A stretch of DNA of 64,000 bases, from the NCBI GenBank assembly GCA_020746995.1, contig JAGPXD010000001.1, positions 3,472,001 through 3,536,000 of the forward strand. Reading direction: 5' to 3'. The DNA is from Plectosphaerella cucumerina (taxonomy: Eukaryota; Ascomycota; Sordariomycetes; Glomerellales; Plectosphaerellaceae). The position numbers and the translations under genes are program-made. Every line of letters begins with the position of its first letter. The stretch's first letter is position 1. The notes below the pieces were generated by a model. The model made no database searches, was not told the origin of the DNA, and saw only the letters and a list, made by a program, of their open reading frames with translations. Below, piece by piece: positions 31,762 to 41,511 of the stretch.

Positions 31762-33791
31762 GTCGTCAGACGACCATCTGCAGGAAAAGGGGGGGCGTGT
31801 TCGCAGGAGACACGGCGCCCGGCCACAGAGCAAGATCACCTGTAGGCTGTCGGGAGAGGCTGAAGCGATGTGGTGCTTGAGGGGTCGATGTCGACAACGG
31901 TTGCCTTGAGGGTGTGAGAGATGGCCCAGGGGGGTGTTTGCGACGCAGCCAATGGCGACATGGCCGCGGAGGGAGTCGAGTCTCATTGGGTGAGGCCGCA
32001 ACATTGCGACTCCACAACCCAGATCTCGCGATGCAGTGTTCTTGGCGGAGGCCGCGGGTCATCCCGAGATCAAGCATCTACGCCCGGCATAGTCGCATAA
32101 CTGACCAATGAACTTGGCTGGAGGACCGGATACCCTTGCTGATTTGACCGACAGGGCTGAGTCTCGTGCCCGCTGCCCAACGGTCGTGGGCTCTGATTAA
32201 GCATCCAGGCCAAGGGTTCATCATCGTGGGTCGGAGTTTCGGGGAAGATGACGTCCTGGAGTGACCCGGACTGCGTAGTATAAAAGGGTGATGTCCGATG
32301 GCCTTGTATGGAAAGAGTTCCTAAGCCAGGAGCAACATTTCGACCGCCGAGCCAGCCAAACGGCTTGACTTTCAAGCCAATGGTTCTCATGCTGGGAAAT
32401 GCGCCACTCTTGACCGAAGACGGCATTCGGAGGGCCATGTGGTTCCCCTACGACAGCACTCATCCGGGGTTCGAAGGCCACGACGAGGCCCATGGCAGTC
32501 CAGCCGAGTCCGGGCCACTGCCACGGTCTAGTCTCCCTGCCTCTCCAGTCAGCGATCAAGGAGACAGTCCCCCAAGACACAGCTTGCCTGACAAGCTCAC
32601 CGAGCCGTCCCGGAGTCAGCAACATTCTTGATGCCCTGAAAGCCTAAGAAGGGGTATAATTCCATCTCTGGAGGAGGTTTCACATCTCCCCTGACAGGAG
32701 AGTACTGGCGAGGGCTACGTCGGTATGTTGTGGGCATGCTGCCGGTCCCTAGGTAAGTCTTGCATCCTGATTTTGCGTGCTGAATCGGGCTGACAGTTGA
32801 AGAGACTCCGTGAAATTGAGCAGCCACCCTGCGCAACAGGCCGAGGTCCGATGACCGAGGAGCGGCCGCGAGTGACATGCCACCAGCATGCTCCAGCGCT
32901 ATCCTCGGGGTCGGCAATGAGCCGAGACCGAGGCCGAGGGGCAGTGCCATTCTACAGAGGTGGTGCCACCGTTCAGCGACATTGGCATCGATTGCTGTGT
33001 GTGGATATCCCCCGGCAACGACGCTGATGTTGAGGGATGTGGCGCACTTCAAAATGAAACTGCTTCTGGCAGGACCGTGCGTCGAGGGGAGTCGTCTCCG
33101 TCGTTCAGAGTCGGTCATGTTCGGGCCAGGGCCAGGTGTCTAGAGCGTGATCTTTCGCGTTGTTCCGCGGTAGTCGAAAGTCTGCCGCTCAGCAAACGCG
33201 ATACAAGATGCTCCATGGGGCAGCATCTTCTCGGGGCAAGATCATTCTCGACTGGCTTTGCTCCTCTCCTGAGGTGGTACTGAGATTCGGCTTCGGACCA
33301 TGCGACGTCCAGATGCAGATGTCGCTGGGGGCTGAGGGGCAGACGCTTTGGGGAACTCGTATTTTGGTGCAGATTGTCAAAACTCAAGACAGCGGGATGC
33401 AGTCACGCCGATGAGAGAATGTGCATAGCATGATGCAAGGCGATGCGAAGTGGTCTGGGTTGGGAAGTGTGATGGAACACTAAAGCCCGAGCCAATCGTG
33501 GTGCGCTGGAAAACCAACAGGTTGCCAAAGTTTGCGCTGGATGAGCTGTTCCAGGTGGCTGGCCGGCTGAGTCATACGATCGCGCCCTGTATCCCAGGGC
33601 GGTTGGCCACATTTTGCAGGGAAAGAGCGACCCAACCGCTTTGTACCCTTAATGCAGGAACTGAACCAACCGCCCGACCAGGATCATCAGCTTCTACCTC
33701 CTTCCCCAATATATCCTCTCACTGATGCCCTGCTCTTTCATCATGGCCCGCCACCCAACCATCGACACAGTCCCCTCGGCGGCTTGTAGCC
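31762..33791. other. Intergenic divergent region upstream of NLR gene
   Basis: 2 kb between the Zn2Cys6 factor and the NACHT-ankyrin gene. I searched it for an upstream exon carrying an NLR effector domain and found none. Open frames are short and featureless. Confidence 0.45.
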
Positions 33792-36700
33792 ATGGCGGAC
33801 GACTCGGACCCAGAACATACGCATGAAATCGTCGGGCGAGACACAGTGCCTGCCCTCGCACTTCGCCCAGATGACACCCAGCAGGATCGCATCGCCAAAC
33901 TGCTCCTGTGGCTGCAGCCCACTGGCTACCTCTCGCCGGGGAACGAGTTCATGAAGCATCTCGCGTCCTATACCCCCGGCACCGGCATATGGATCCAGTC
34001 TTCGCCAATCTTCCGAGCCTGGGCCGACCTCGACCCTAACCCGCCTGACGACTCGTACACGTCGTGCCTTCATGCCCGCGGCGTTGCCGGCTCTGGCAAA
34101 TCCGTCTTTGCGGCCAACACCGTCCGTCAACTTCAAGACACCGGCGCCGTCGTACTTTTCTTCTTCTTCCGCCAAATCGTCGACAAAAATCACACAGCAA
34201 AGTACCTTGTGCGGGACTTCGCAGCACAACTGCTGTCGCATTGTCCAGCCCTCGTCGCCTCCCTGGCCGATTTCTCGCAAAGTAGCGCAATCAACGGGTC
34301 TGAGACGGCCACGGTGTGGCCTGCCATCGTCAAGTCCCTCGAGAAACTCGCCATCTCGGGGCGGAGGGTTTGCTGCGTGGTCGACGCCCTCGATGAGATG
34401 GATGATGCCGACTTCAACTCCACCGTCGAACGCCTCGTTGCGCTAAGCATCATCGAGCCTAAGAATATCAGAGTCTTAATGACTAGCAGGCCTCTGCCCA
34501 AGATTGAGCAGGCCCTCAGGAGGCCCTGCGTCGCTCAGTTAAGACTGGACCCCGCCCTGCTGCACCCCGATGTGGCTCGCTACGTCGACGCCCGCATGAC
34601 CACTCTGGAGCCTCCCCTCAGCATGGAAAAGAGCGAGCTTGTCAAGGTGACCATCTGGAAGCGTGCCAATGGCCTCTTTCTGCACGCCCGCCTTGTGACC
34701 GACAACCTGTCTGAGGGCCTGCGGGAAGCCCGCATCACGGAGGCCACCCTCCCCGATAGCCTCGATTGCCTCCCACGCTCCCTGCGTGAGGTCTATGAGG
34801 GCATGCTCAAGGATCACGCCCGACGCAGCGGCGTTACCTCAGAGCAGCAGGCCAAGATTCTCATGTGTGTGACGCATGCGAGCCGACCTCTGCGCCTGAT
34901 AGAGCTCGCCTCTCTACTCTGCCATATGCTCGGCCTCGACCTCCGCCAGGGCAAAGATCTCGTGCGCGCAGGGTGCGGGAGGCTGCTGGAGATTCTCGAA
35001 GACGAGACCGTCAGCGTGATACACCACTCCTTCACCGAGTTCTTGCACGACGCCACCCGCAATGCCGACGAAGACGCCTTCCCCGTGCTTGATGCTGCGA
35101 CCTCACATGCCATGATGGCAGTCTTGTCACTCGAGTATCTCAACGGCTGCCCACGCTTCCCGCCGGACCTAGACTTGATCAAAGCCGCACGCGAGCATCG
35201 AGTCTACGGTTCCTCTTATGATGACCCGGAAAACCAACGGCGATCGGCTAAGCGGTCCGAGGTGCGCCTGGCCTACCCCCTTGCCAAATATGCCACTGAG
35301 AACCTCGGCTTCCATCTCAAAAGGGCAGATGAGGTGGGACGCGATCCGCCAGCTCATGTGTTGGCTGCACTACATACTTTCTTCATACCCGAAAGGCCAG
35401 CCTTGGAAACATGGGATCTCTTCCTCATGGCACAAGCCCTTACGCTCGAATCGATAAACATCGTTCTCGTGGCGAGCCAAGATTGGCAGTGCATGCTGCT
35501 GCCGTTCTTCGTGCTGGAGTATCTCGCCAAAACCATCCCGGCCCTTGTTGACGAACGCGACGCCACTGGTCGCACGCCCCTATCCCATGCTGCAGAAAAA
35601 GGCCACGCAAAGCTTCTGAGCCTGTTGCTTGCAGAAGGTGCTGATCCAACAACCGCAGGTGCTGATGGCAAGACGCCTCTCCATTGGGCCGCGGCCCGCG
35701 GTGGCCCAGAGGTTGTTCATATCCTGCTCGACGCCGGCGTTGACCCCCTCATTAAGACAGCCGCGGTCTTTGAAGAGAGAACCAAGCACGGAATCGCAAG
35801 ATACACTGAGGATCAAGCCGAGGCCCGTAGAGTGATGGCTCTGCAGACTGCGTTCCAGGATGGCAGCCCTGCTGTGGTGGAGGCATTTCGGTCCTTTGTC
35901 ACCCCTGAGAAGATCACATGGTGCTTCCATCAGGTTGATGACGCCAACAACTTGAGGTCCATCATAGCCATGGGAAATCCAGAGATCAACAGCTTCTGGC
36001 GAGGCACAACCAAGCTCTACCGAGCAGCGGAGAAACATGATCTCGAGCTCATCAAGATTCTGGTCAAACACGGCGCCGATCCAAACCTCAGGAGTCGTCT
36101 AGTTTCTGAGTGTGGATACGACGAGGACGAGACCGAGAGCATCTCTGCCGAGATTGACGAGAGCAGCCGTGATCGGGGACCTACTCCTCTACACGCCTTG
36201 GCCGGCCAGGGCAACCGTGGCCTGGAGATCATCCGCGCCGAGGATAGGGAGACAACACTGCAATGCGTTCGAGCACTTGTCGCCGCTGGCGCCGACGTCG
36301 ATTCGACGATGGACCCAATCGACGAGGCACACGACGATGCCGACTTGACCCCCCTGCACTTTGCGGTGCAAAAGCGGTCTGACACTCTGACCTACCATGG
36401 CAGGTGCGAACAATCTGAGGATGTCATCGTTGATGCATTACTCTCGGCAGGGGCGAATCCCAACGCAAAGACAAAGATGGGAAACACACCGCTTCACCTC
36501 GCCAGCCCCGACAAGGTTGATCTGCTTTCGACACTCGTCGAGCACGGGGTCGATATCTATTCAAGGAACGCCAAGGGAAGGACTCCTCTTCTCCAGGCCA
36601 TCAATCACCTCGCCCACAAATCCTGGGTCGTGCCCAAAGTAGCCAGCGTGGAAGTACTCATGAAACTGTTGGACCTTGGCCCGGACTTGAGCGTCACTGA

Positions 36701-39700
36701 TGACGAGGGCGACGCCGTCATGCACCACGTCATGTACAGCCTGGGTTACTTCTGTACCAGTGGTCCCAAGGCAATAGCATTTATACAGAAGCTGATCGAT
36801 TCAGGCGCGGACCTCAACCTTATCAACCTTCAGGGCGAGGCCCCAATCCACCGATACAGGCAGTACTGGGACAACCACACACATAACAAGGAGGAGAAAG
36901 AGGTGCTTCGCCTCCTCGTCGGTGCTGGTATGGATCTGAACGCACCCAACAAGGAGGGCCTTTCGATTCTGTGGCAAATCGTGGAGAGTGACGATCACGA
37001 CATTGAACCGCTCAAGACCTTGATTCATATGGGGGCAGATCCCACTGTTCTCAAGAGTGATGGAACCACGTTGCTTCACTCGGCCATCGCGAGTGAGATG
37101 GACTCCCGGTGGTTTAGGTTTCTAGACGAGGCCGGAGTGAGGCTCGATGCCACGGGCTCCAACGGAGACACTCTTCTCCATGCGCTGTGCCGGCTCGATG
37201 GAGAATCATACGTCCAACACATCTTTCCCATTTTCCTCAAATTGGGCGTGCCGCCATTGGCCAGAAATGCCAAGGGACAGTCGGTATTGCACGCAGCGAG
37301 CGGTGGTTCCTGCGTAGAGAATGTGCTCGTCAGCCCCTACTTTAACGGCCTGGACGTCAACGAACCTGACGCGGATGGCCTCACGCCGCTGCACCTGGCC
37401 AAGCGTGGCACATCTGCCGTCCTCCTCCTCCATGCTGGAGCCGATTCGACGGCACTCGCGGCCAACGGTCTTTCGCCATTGCACCTTGCCGCCAAAGGAG
37501 GGCATGCCGACGTGCTCAGCATTCTGCTCGCGCAGTACCGCTCAAGAGGTGTGCTGGAAAAGCACGTCAACTTGGTAGGCGATGGAAGGACGCCTCTTCA
37601 CTACGCTTGTAGCGGGCCGAGCCACGAATGTGTCTGCGAACTGCTACGCAGCGGCGCTGATCCTTCGCTCGGAGACGCCAGGGGACGGTCACCTCTTCAT
37701 GCCCTGGCCGAACAGGATCTTACAAAGACCTTGAAGTACAAATACGAGGAAATTCCCCGGCGTACGGCTGAGACTGTTCTGGTGCTTCAGCTGGCGGGAG
37801 CTGATCTCGATGCCAAAGCGCCGATTGAGATTCCGGAGAGCGACAAGACAGCAGCTACCACGTCAGCCCTGGATCTTGCAGTGAATTTGAAGCACTGGGA
37901 GATGGTTCGGGCCCTGCTGTCGCTGGGAGTCACTCCCCGTGAAGCCCTCAGACAGTCCGAAGACTTCATCGTGGCGACTGGCAAGGATCGGGCCTCCATG
38001 GCGGCACAAGCAGCGCAAGCCAGAGTCCCGCGCCGCTCGGATAGGGACCGCACGTACAGCTGGGACGGGATGGTCATCTGGCGAGGGCGCTGGGCTGGTA
38101 GCACTGCCATCACTCCGGAAGCCGGCACCCGCTTCGTTACCAGCGGCCAAGCAATCCTGGACACAGGCGACAGTGTCGAGATAGACGCGTTGAAGGGTGC
38201 TCTGGGCGACGGCGATTATGATAGCATCGACGAGTTCGTCCAGCTCGGTGGCCGGCTCAATGCTTTCTCGCATCACAACTATGACAGGTTCCTTCATCTT
38301 GTCGTGGACTGGGGATATCTTGACCTGCTGAAACGCTATGCAGACCAGGTGGTGGCGCTGGAGACGACTCCCAGACTAATTGAGGAGGAGCTCGACCGGG
38401 ATGGCTCGCTCTTGAGAACGGTCTGCGAACGAACGTTCCCATCCCTTCACATCATTCAGCTCCTCGTTGACTTGATCGGCGTCGATTCGGAAATCATCTA
38501 TTACCGACATGGATACTGCTATAAACGTCGCGGGGCGACTGCACTGCACGCCCTGGCACAGGGCGCCTACCTGTGGCAACTCGAAGCCCTCGAGTTCCTG
38601 CTGTCCAAGGGGGCCGACATTGAGGCGCGAAACAGGGAAGGCATGACGCCGCTCCAGGCGGCCGTCTCCACGAAATATGGACCTGGCTTCTTCTGCTGTG
38701 AAGATGCCGCACGTGTGCTGCTCGAGCACGGGGCCGATCCAAACGCTGTGGTCATGGTCGAGAACGAGGATGGCACGACATCCCGCGGCTTGTCGACGCT
38801 CGAGCTGTGGGGCAGAGAGGAGGTCACCAAGATGCTTGTGGAGCATGGTGCTCGCCCTGAAGACATCCCGGCAGTTGTGGCACGAGCTGTCCAGCAAACA
38901 ATGAAGCCGGAGACGGTGAAGTTAGTGTTGGAAGCCGGTATGGATCCGAACGAGCTGCCTCCAGATATCAACGAGGATGGCAGCAGCCCACGATATGCTC
39001 TCCACGAAGCAGCGCGGCCCTCGACGCTCAGCTGTCCTGGGGCCGATTACCAGTCGCGGCAGCGAGCCATTGTGGACTTGCTACTGGAACATGGTGCCGA
39101 TCCCTGGGCACCGTACCCGGATGGCAGTTCAGTTGTGCAGTGTGTCGTGGAGGATCGCGGCTTGGTAGGTGGGCTCATGTCTCGAATCAAGCAGGACGAG
39201 GTCGAGCGCAGGGGCCGTGGTGGACGAACGCTCTTGCTCTCGGCCTGCATCCCCAACCCCCCAGTCAGCCCTCCCACGGAGACCTGGCGAGCGCATGAGC
39301 CCACACCCCCCGTTATCATGGCAGATGCCATCCATGCCCTGCTGGACATGGACGCTGACGTGCTGGCGACGGACGAGGAAGAAGGCCGCACGCCGCTGCA
39401 CTGGCTCTGCACGTATACAGGGAAGTTTGATGAGCCGAGCCGGAAGGCATTTGTGGCCGTTGCAGGACGTAGCGCCGCTGCCTTGCACATGGTAGATCGT
39501 CTCGGCCGGAAGCCAATCCACCACGCGCTGGCCGTGTTCACGGATTGCTCGCAAGCCTCGGCCTTTGCGGTGCGGCACCTCATATCCATGGGTGCTGACG
39601 TGGGCGAGCCGGATCCCGTCACGAGCGACTCGACGCTGCACATGCTCGCGCGACGTATGGTCGGGGAGAAAACGGCGGCAGCGGAGGCGGCAACCATCTT

Positions 39701-40217
39701 CCGCGAAGTAGCTGCCACGCAAGACATCAACGCCAGGAACGCGAAGGGTGAGACTGCCGTCTTCAGCTTTGCGGCGGCTGGATGGAAGGGTACGCACGCA
39801 ACGACGTGGAAGTACCGGCATTACGCGCTTCGAAACGACGTGATGCACGCGGCAGCGCTGGGCATCTTCGTCGAGCTCGGCGCGGACTTGAAAGTCGTGG
39901 ACAAACGCGGCAGGACGTTGATGCATGCCACTGCGGGCAGGGAGGTGCTCGACGCCGCGCACTGGAACCAGAGTGAAGATATTCAGGATATGTTCGCGCG
40001 ATTGATGGAACTCGGGGTCGATCCACGCGCGGAGGACGAGACGCTGCGGACGGCGATTGACGTGGCTGTCGCCAGAGAACGAAGGGAGGTATTGGCGCTC
40101 TTCACAGAAGAGGGTAGGCGGAAGGCCGAGGCGGAGAGAGCCAGGAGGGAGGCGAGGGAGTGGGATTCTGATTCTGATGATTTCCTGGGGTTTACTTTGA
40201 CTGACCAAGTCGAATAA
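33792..40217 (+). CDS. NACHT-ankyrin (NLR-like) protein, 2141 aa
   Basis: A single uninterrupted exon. Residues 37-105 carry the fungal NLR lead-in (WLQPTGYLSPGNEF, HLASYTPGTGIWI, then the P-loop GVAGSGKSV with Lys103 and Ser104). Walker B is at 193-205 (VCCVVDALDEMDD), followed by the sensor MTSRPLP. Residues 330-520 are the helical part after NACHT (RSLREVYEGMLKDHARRSG, HHSFTEFLHD). From about 585 to the end there are roughly 28 ankyrin-type repeats of varying quality, such as GKTPLHWAAARGGPEVVHIL and DGRTPLHYACSG. The repeats are well diverged from each other. Proteins of this plan are fungal STAND NTPases, several of which act in allorecognition and cell death. Unlike many, this one has only about 36 residues before the lead-in and so no visible effector domain. 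The C-terminus is acidic (DSDSDDFLGF). Confidence 0.9.
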   Translation: MADDSDPEHTHEIVGRDTVPALALRPDDTQQDRIAKLLLWLQPTGYLSPGNEFMKHLASYTPGTGIWIQSSPIFRAWADLDPNPPDDSYTSCLHARGVAGSGKSVFAANTVRQLQDTGAVVLFFFFRQIVDKNHTAKYLVRDFAAQLLSHCPALVASLADFSQSSAINGSETATVWPAIVKSLEKLAISGRRVCCVVDALDEMDDADFNSTVERLVALSIIEPKNIRVLMTSRPLPKIEQALRRPCVAQLRLDPALLHPDVARYVDARMTTLEPPLSMEKSELVKVTIWKRANGLFLHARLVTDNLSEGLREARITEATLPDSLDCLPRSLREVYEGMLKDHARRSGVTSEQQAKILMCVTHASRPLRLIELASLLCHMLGLDLRQGKDLVRAGCGRLLEILEDETVSVIHHSFTEFLHDATRNADEDAFPVLDAATSHAMMAVLSLEYLNGCPRFPPDLDLIKAAREHRVYGSSYDDPENQRRSAKRSEVRLAYPLAKYATENLGFHLKRADEVGRDPPAHVLAALHTFFIPERPALETWDLFLMAQALTLESINIVLVASQDWQCMLLPFFVLEYLAKTIPALVDERDATGRTPLSHAAEKGHAKLLSLLLAEGADPTTAGADGKTPLHWAAARGGPEVVHILLDAGVDPLIKTAAVFEERTKHGIARYTEDQAEARRVMALQTAFQDGSPAVVEAFRSFVTPEKITWCFHQVDDANNLRSIIAMGNPEINSFWRGTTKLYRAAEKHDLELIKILVKHGADPNLRSRLVSECGYDEDETESISAEIDESSRDRGPTPLHALAGQGNRGLEIIRAEDRETTLQCVRALVAAGADVDSTMDPIDEAHDDADLTPLHFAVQKRSDTLTYHGRCEQSEDVIVDALLSAGANPNAKTKMGNTPLHLASPDKVDLLSTLVEHGVDIYSRNAKGRTPLLQAINHLAHKSWVVPKVASVEVLMKLLDLGPDLSVTDDEGDAVMHHVMYSLGYFCTSGPKAIAFIQKLIDSGADLNLINLQGEAPIHRYRQYWDNHTHNKEEKEVLRLLVGAGMDLNAPNKEGLSILWQIVESDDHDIEPLKTLIHMGADPTVLKSDGTTLLHSAIASEMDSRWFRFLDEAGVRLDATGSNGDTLLHALCRLDGESYVQHIFPIFLKLGVPPLARNAKGQSVLHAASGGSCVENVLVSPYFNGLDVNEPDADGLTPLHLAKRGTSAVLLLHAGADSTALAANGLSPLHLAAKGGHADVLSILLAQYRSRGVLEKHVNLVGDGRTPLHYACSGPSHECVCELLRSGADPSLGDARGRSPLHALAEQDLTKTLKYKYEEIPRRTAETVLVLQLAGADLDAKAPIEIPESDKTAATTSALDLAVNLKHWEMVRALLSLGVTPREALRQSEDFIVATGKDRASMAAQAAQARVPRRSDRDRTYSWDGMVIWRGRWAGSTAITPEAGTRFVTSGQAILDTGDSVEIDALKGALGDGDYDSIDEFVQLGGRLNAFSHHNYDRFLHLVVDWGYLDLLKRYADQVVALETTPRLIEEELDRDGSLLRTVCERTFPSLHIIQLLVDLIGVDSEIIYYRHGYCYKRRGATALHALAQGAYLWQLEALEFLLSKGADIEARNREGMTPLQAAVSTKYGPGFFCCEDAARVLLEHGADPNAVVMVENEDGTTSRGLSTLELWGREEVTKMLVEHGARPEDIPAVVARAVQQTMKPETVKLVLEAGMDPNELPPDINEDGSSPRYALHEAARPSTLSCPGADYQSRQRAIVDLLLEHGADPWAPYPDGSSVVQCVVEDRGLVGGLMSRIKQDEVERRGRGGRTLLLSACIPNPPVSPPTETWRAHEPTPPVIMADAIHALLDMDADVLATDEEEGRTPLHWLCTYTGKFDEPSRKAFVAVAGRSAAALHMVDRLGRKPIHHALAVFTDCSQASAFAVRHLISMGADVGEPDPVTSDSTLHMLARRMVGEKTAAAEAATIFREVAATQDINARNAKGETAVFSFAAAGWKGTHATTWKYRHYALRNDVMHAAALGIFVELGADLKVVDKRGRTLMHATAGREVLDAAHWNQSEDIQDMFARLMELGVDPRAEDETLRTAIDVAVARERREVLALFTEEGRRKAEAERARREAREWDSDSDDFLGFTLTDQVE

Positions 40218-40222
40218 CCTGA

Positions 40223-41511
40223 TCATTGTAGCCTTCTGCGCTGAGCGGCTGGAGAGGGGTCGACCTTTGAGCGTTTCGAGGCAAGATGCCGCCTGCTGAT
40301 GGCACGGAACTGTTCGGACAATATGTCCTTGACTTCGTCTTCGGATATCTGTGCTGGGCTGTGTTGATTCATCTTGGCCGTGAGCTTGCTGGCCAAAGTC
40401 GGTATGTCCACCTCGTGACTCTCGACGTGCGGCACCAGAGCTGGGGATATGTCAGACATGGCTCCTTTAACGAGGAAGATATGACGTTACTAGGTGGAGG
40501 CACGGCTTCGTCTTGCGGGAACAATAACTTCCACAGGCCGTCCCAACCGTGGAAACTGGTGTTCGAGCTTGTAAGTGGCTGCCAGAAGTCCTGAACGTCG
40601 TTGTTCCTCTGTCTGATTGTCTTCCCACGGCCCTCTGACAATGGACAAGGAACCCCATGCCGCAGATGGTGGTAAAGTGCTTCATCACTGAAGCACCTCT
40701 CGCATCGGGGGCACGGCTGCGGATCGTGTTCACGGCGAACGTGTATCCTAGTGATGCTCGTAAGCATCACATGTTTATACAAGCTGACAGTGAGCGGCTG
40801 GCTTACCTTATTTCGGCTAGCCTGGCAGAACTGAGCAGGCATCTTGGGAAGTCTCGGGCGTTGTACTTGGCGGGGCTTCGTTGGCGGAAAGGGCAGGGAT
40901 ACATGCTATCTGCGTTTGTCGGTCGCTTGATGCCACCTGCCAAGGCGCTGAACATACGCCTTTGATTTGAGGCTCTTGGGTGTGGGAGGCCATCGGCCTC
41001 ATCGTCAAGGAGGAAATCAACAGCCTCCTCGACATGGGAGAAATCATCAGCCGCCTGAGGGGGCAAGTCTAGGTCGGGTCGGCGTGTGGCGGTCGCGACT
41101 GGGTTGTCCTGAACAGCTGCCTCACTACACAGTCCTCGTCATCAGACTGTCCGACTCGTCTTCATGAACCGCCGGGTGATTGAGCGCAACATACCGGTCG
41201 TCCTCATCGCGAGTGTCGATTCCATCGTGGCGAGACACCCCTTCGCCTTCGATACTACTCTCACGCGATTGCAAGGCGTACTTCTTGAACCGCCATTCAG
41301 TCAATCGTTGAACGTATTGTCTCTTACTATAACTCGTCAGCAGATTTCGAGCCGACACAGGAGGAGGAGGCACCAACTTTGCGTAAAAACCATGTTTTTC
41401 CTCCATCTCCTGGATGACCTCCGCAAGGGTCTCCTTGTCTTCGTACAGGCGCATGATTTCTTGCTTGTGTACGTCCCACTTGGGTCGTCTCCCGCCTAGA
41501 GCAAATTCCAT
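40223..41511 (-). CDS. Clr5-domain plus C2H2-like zinc protein, five-exon model
   Basis: Proposed exons on the minus strand: 41511-41378, 41326-41148, 41068-40807, 40747-40491 and 40440-40223, giving 349 aa in one frame. The N-terminus is a Clr5 domain: KWDVHKQEIMRLYEDKETLA, EEKHGFYA, then NKRQYVQRLTEWRFKKYAL. The first intron (41327-41377, 51 nt) has no stop but interrupts this domain, and removing it restores the family pattern. The second half has CPFRQRSPAKYNARDFPRC, then HVRREH and CPRCERCFSDEALYHHLRHG. This C2H2-like pair, followed by WDGLWKLLFPQDEAVPPP, is common in unnamed fungal proteins. The weakest join is intron 2 (41069-41147), with donor GTCTGA. If it is wrong there are two adjacent genes, 41125-41511 and 40223-41066. 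Function unknown, probably nuclear. Confidence 0.68.

Noticed and set aside
31762..33791. Search for an NLR effector exon upstream of the NACHT gene
   Set aside because: No frame with HET, patatin, Goodbye or amyloid-like features was found.
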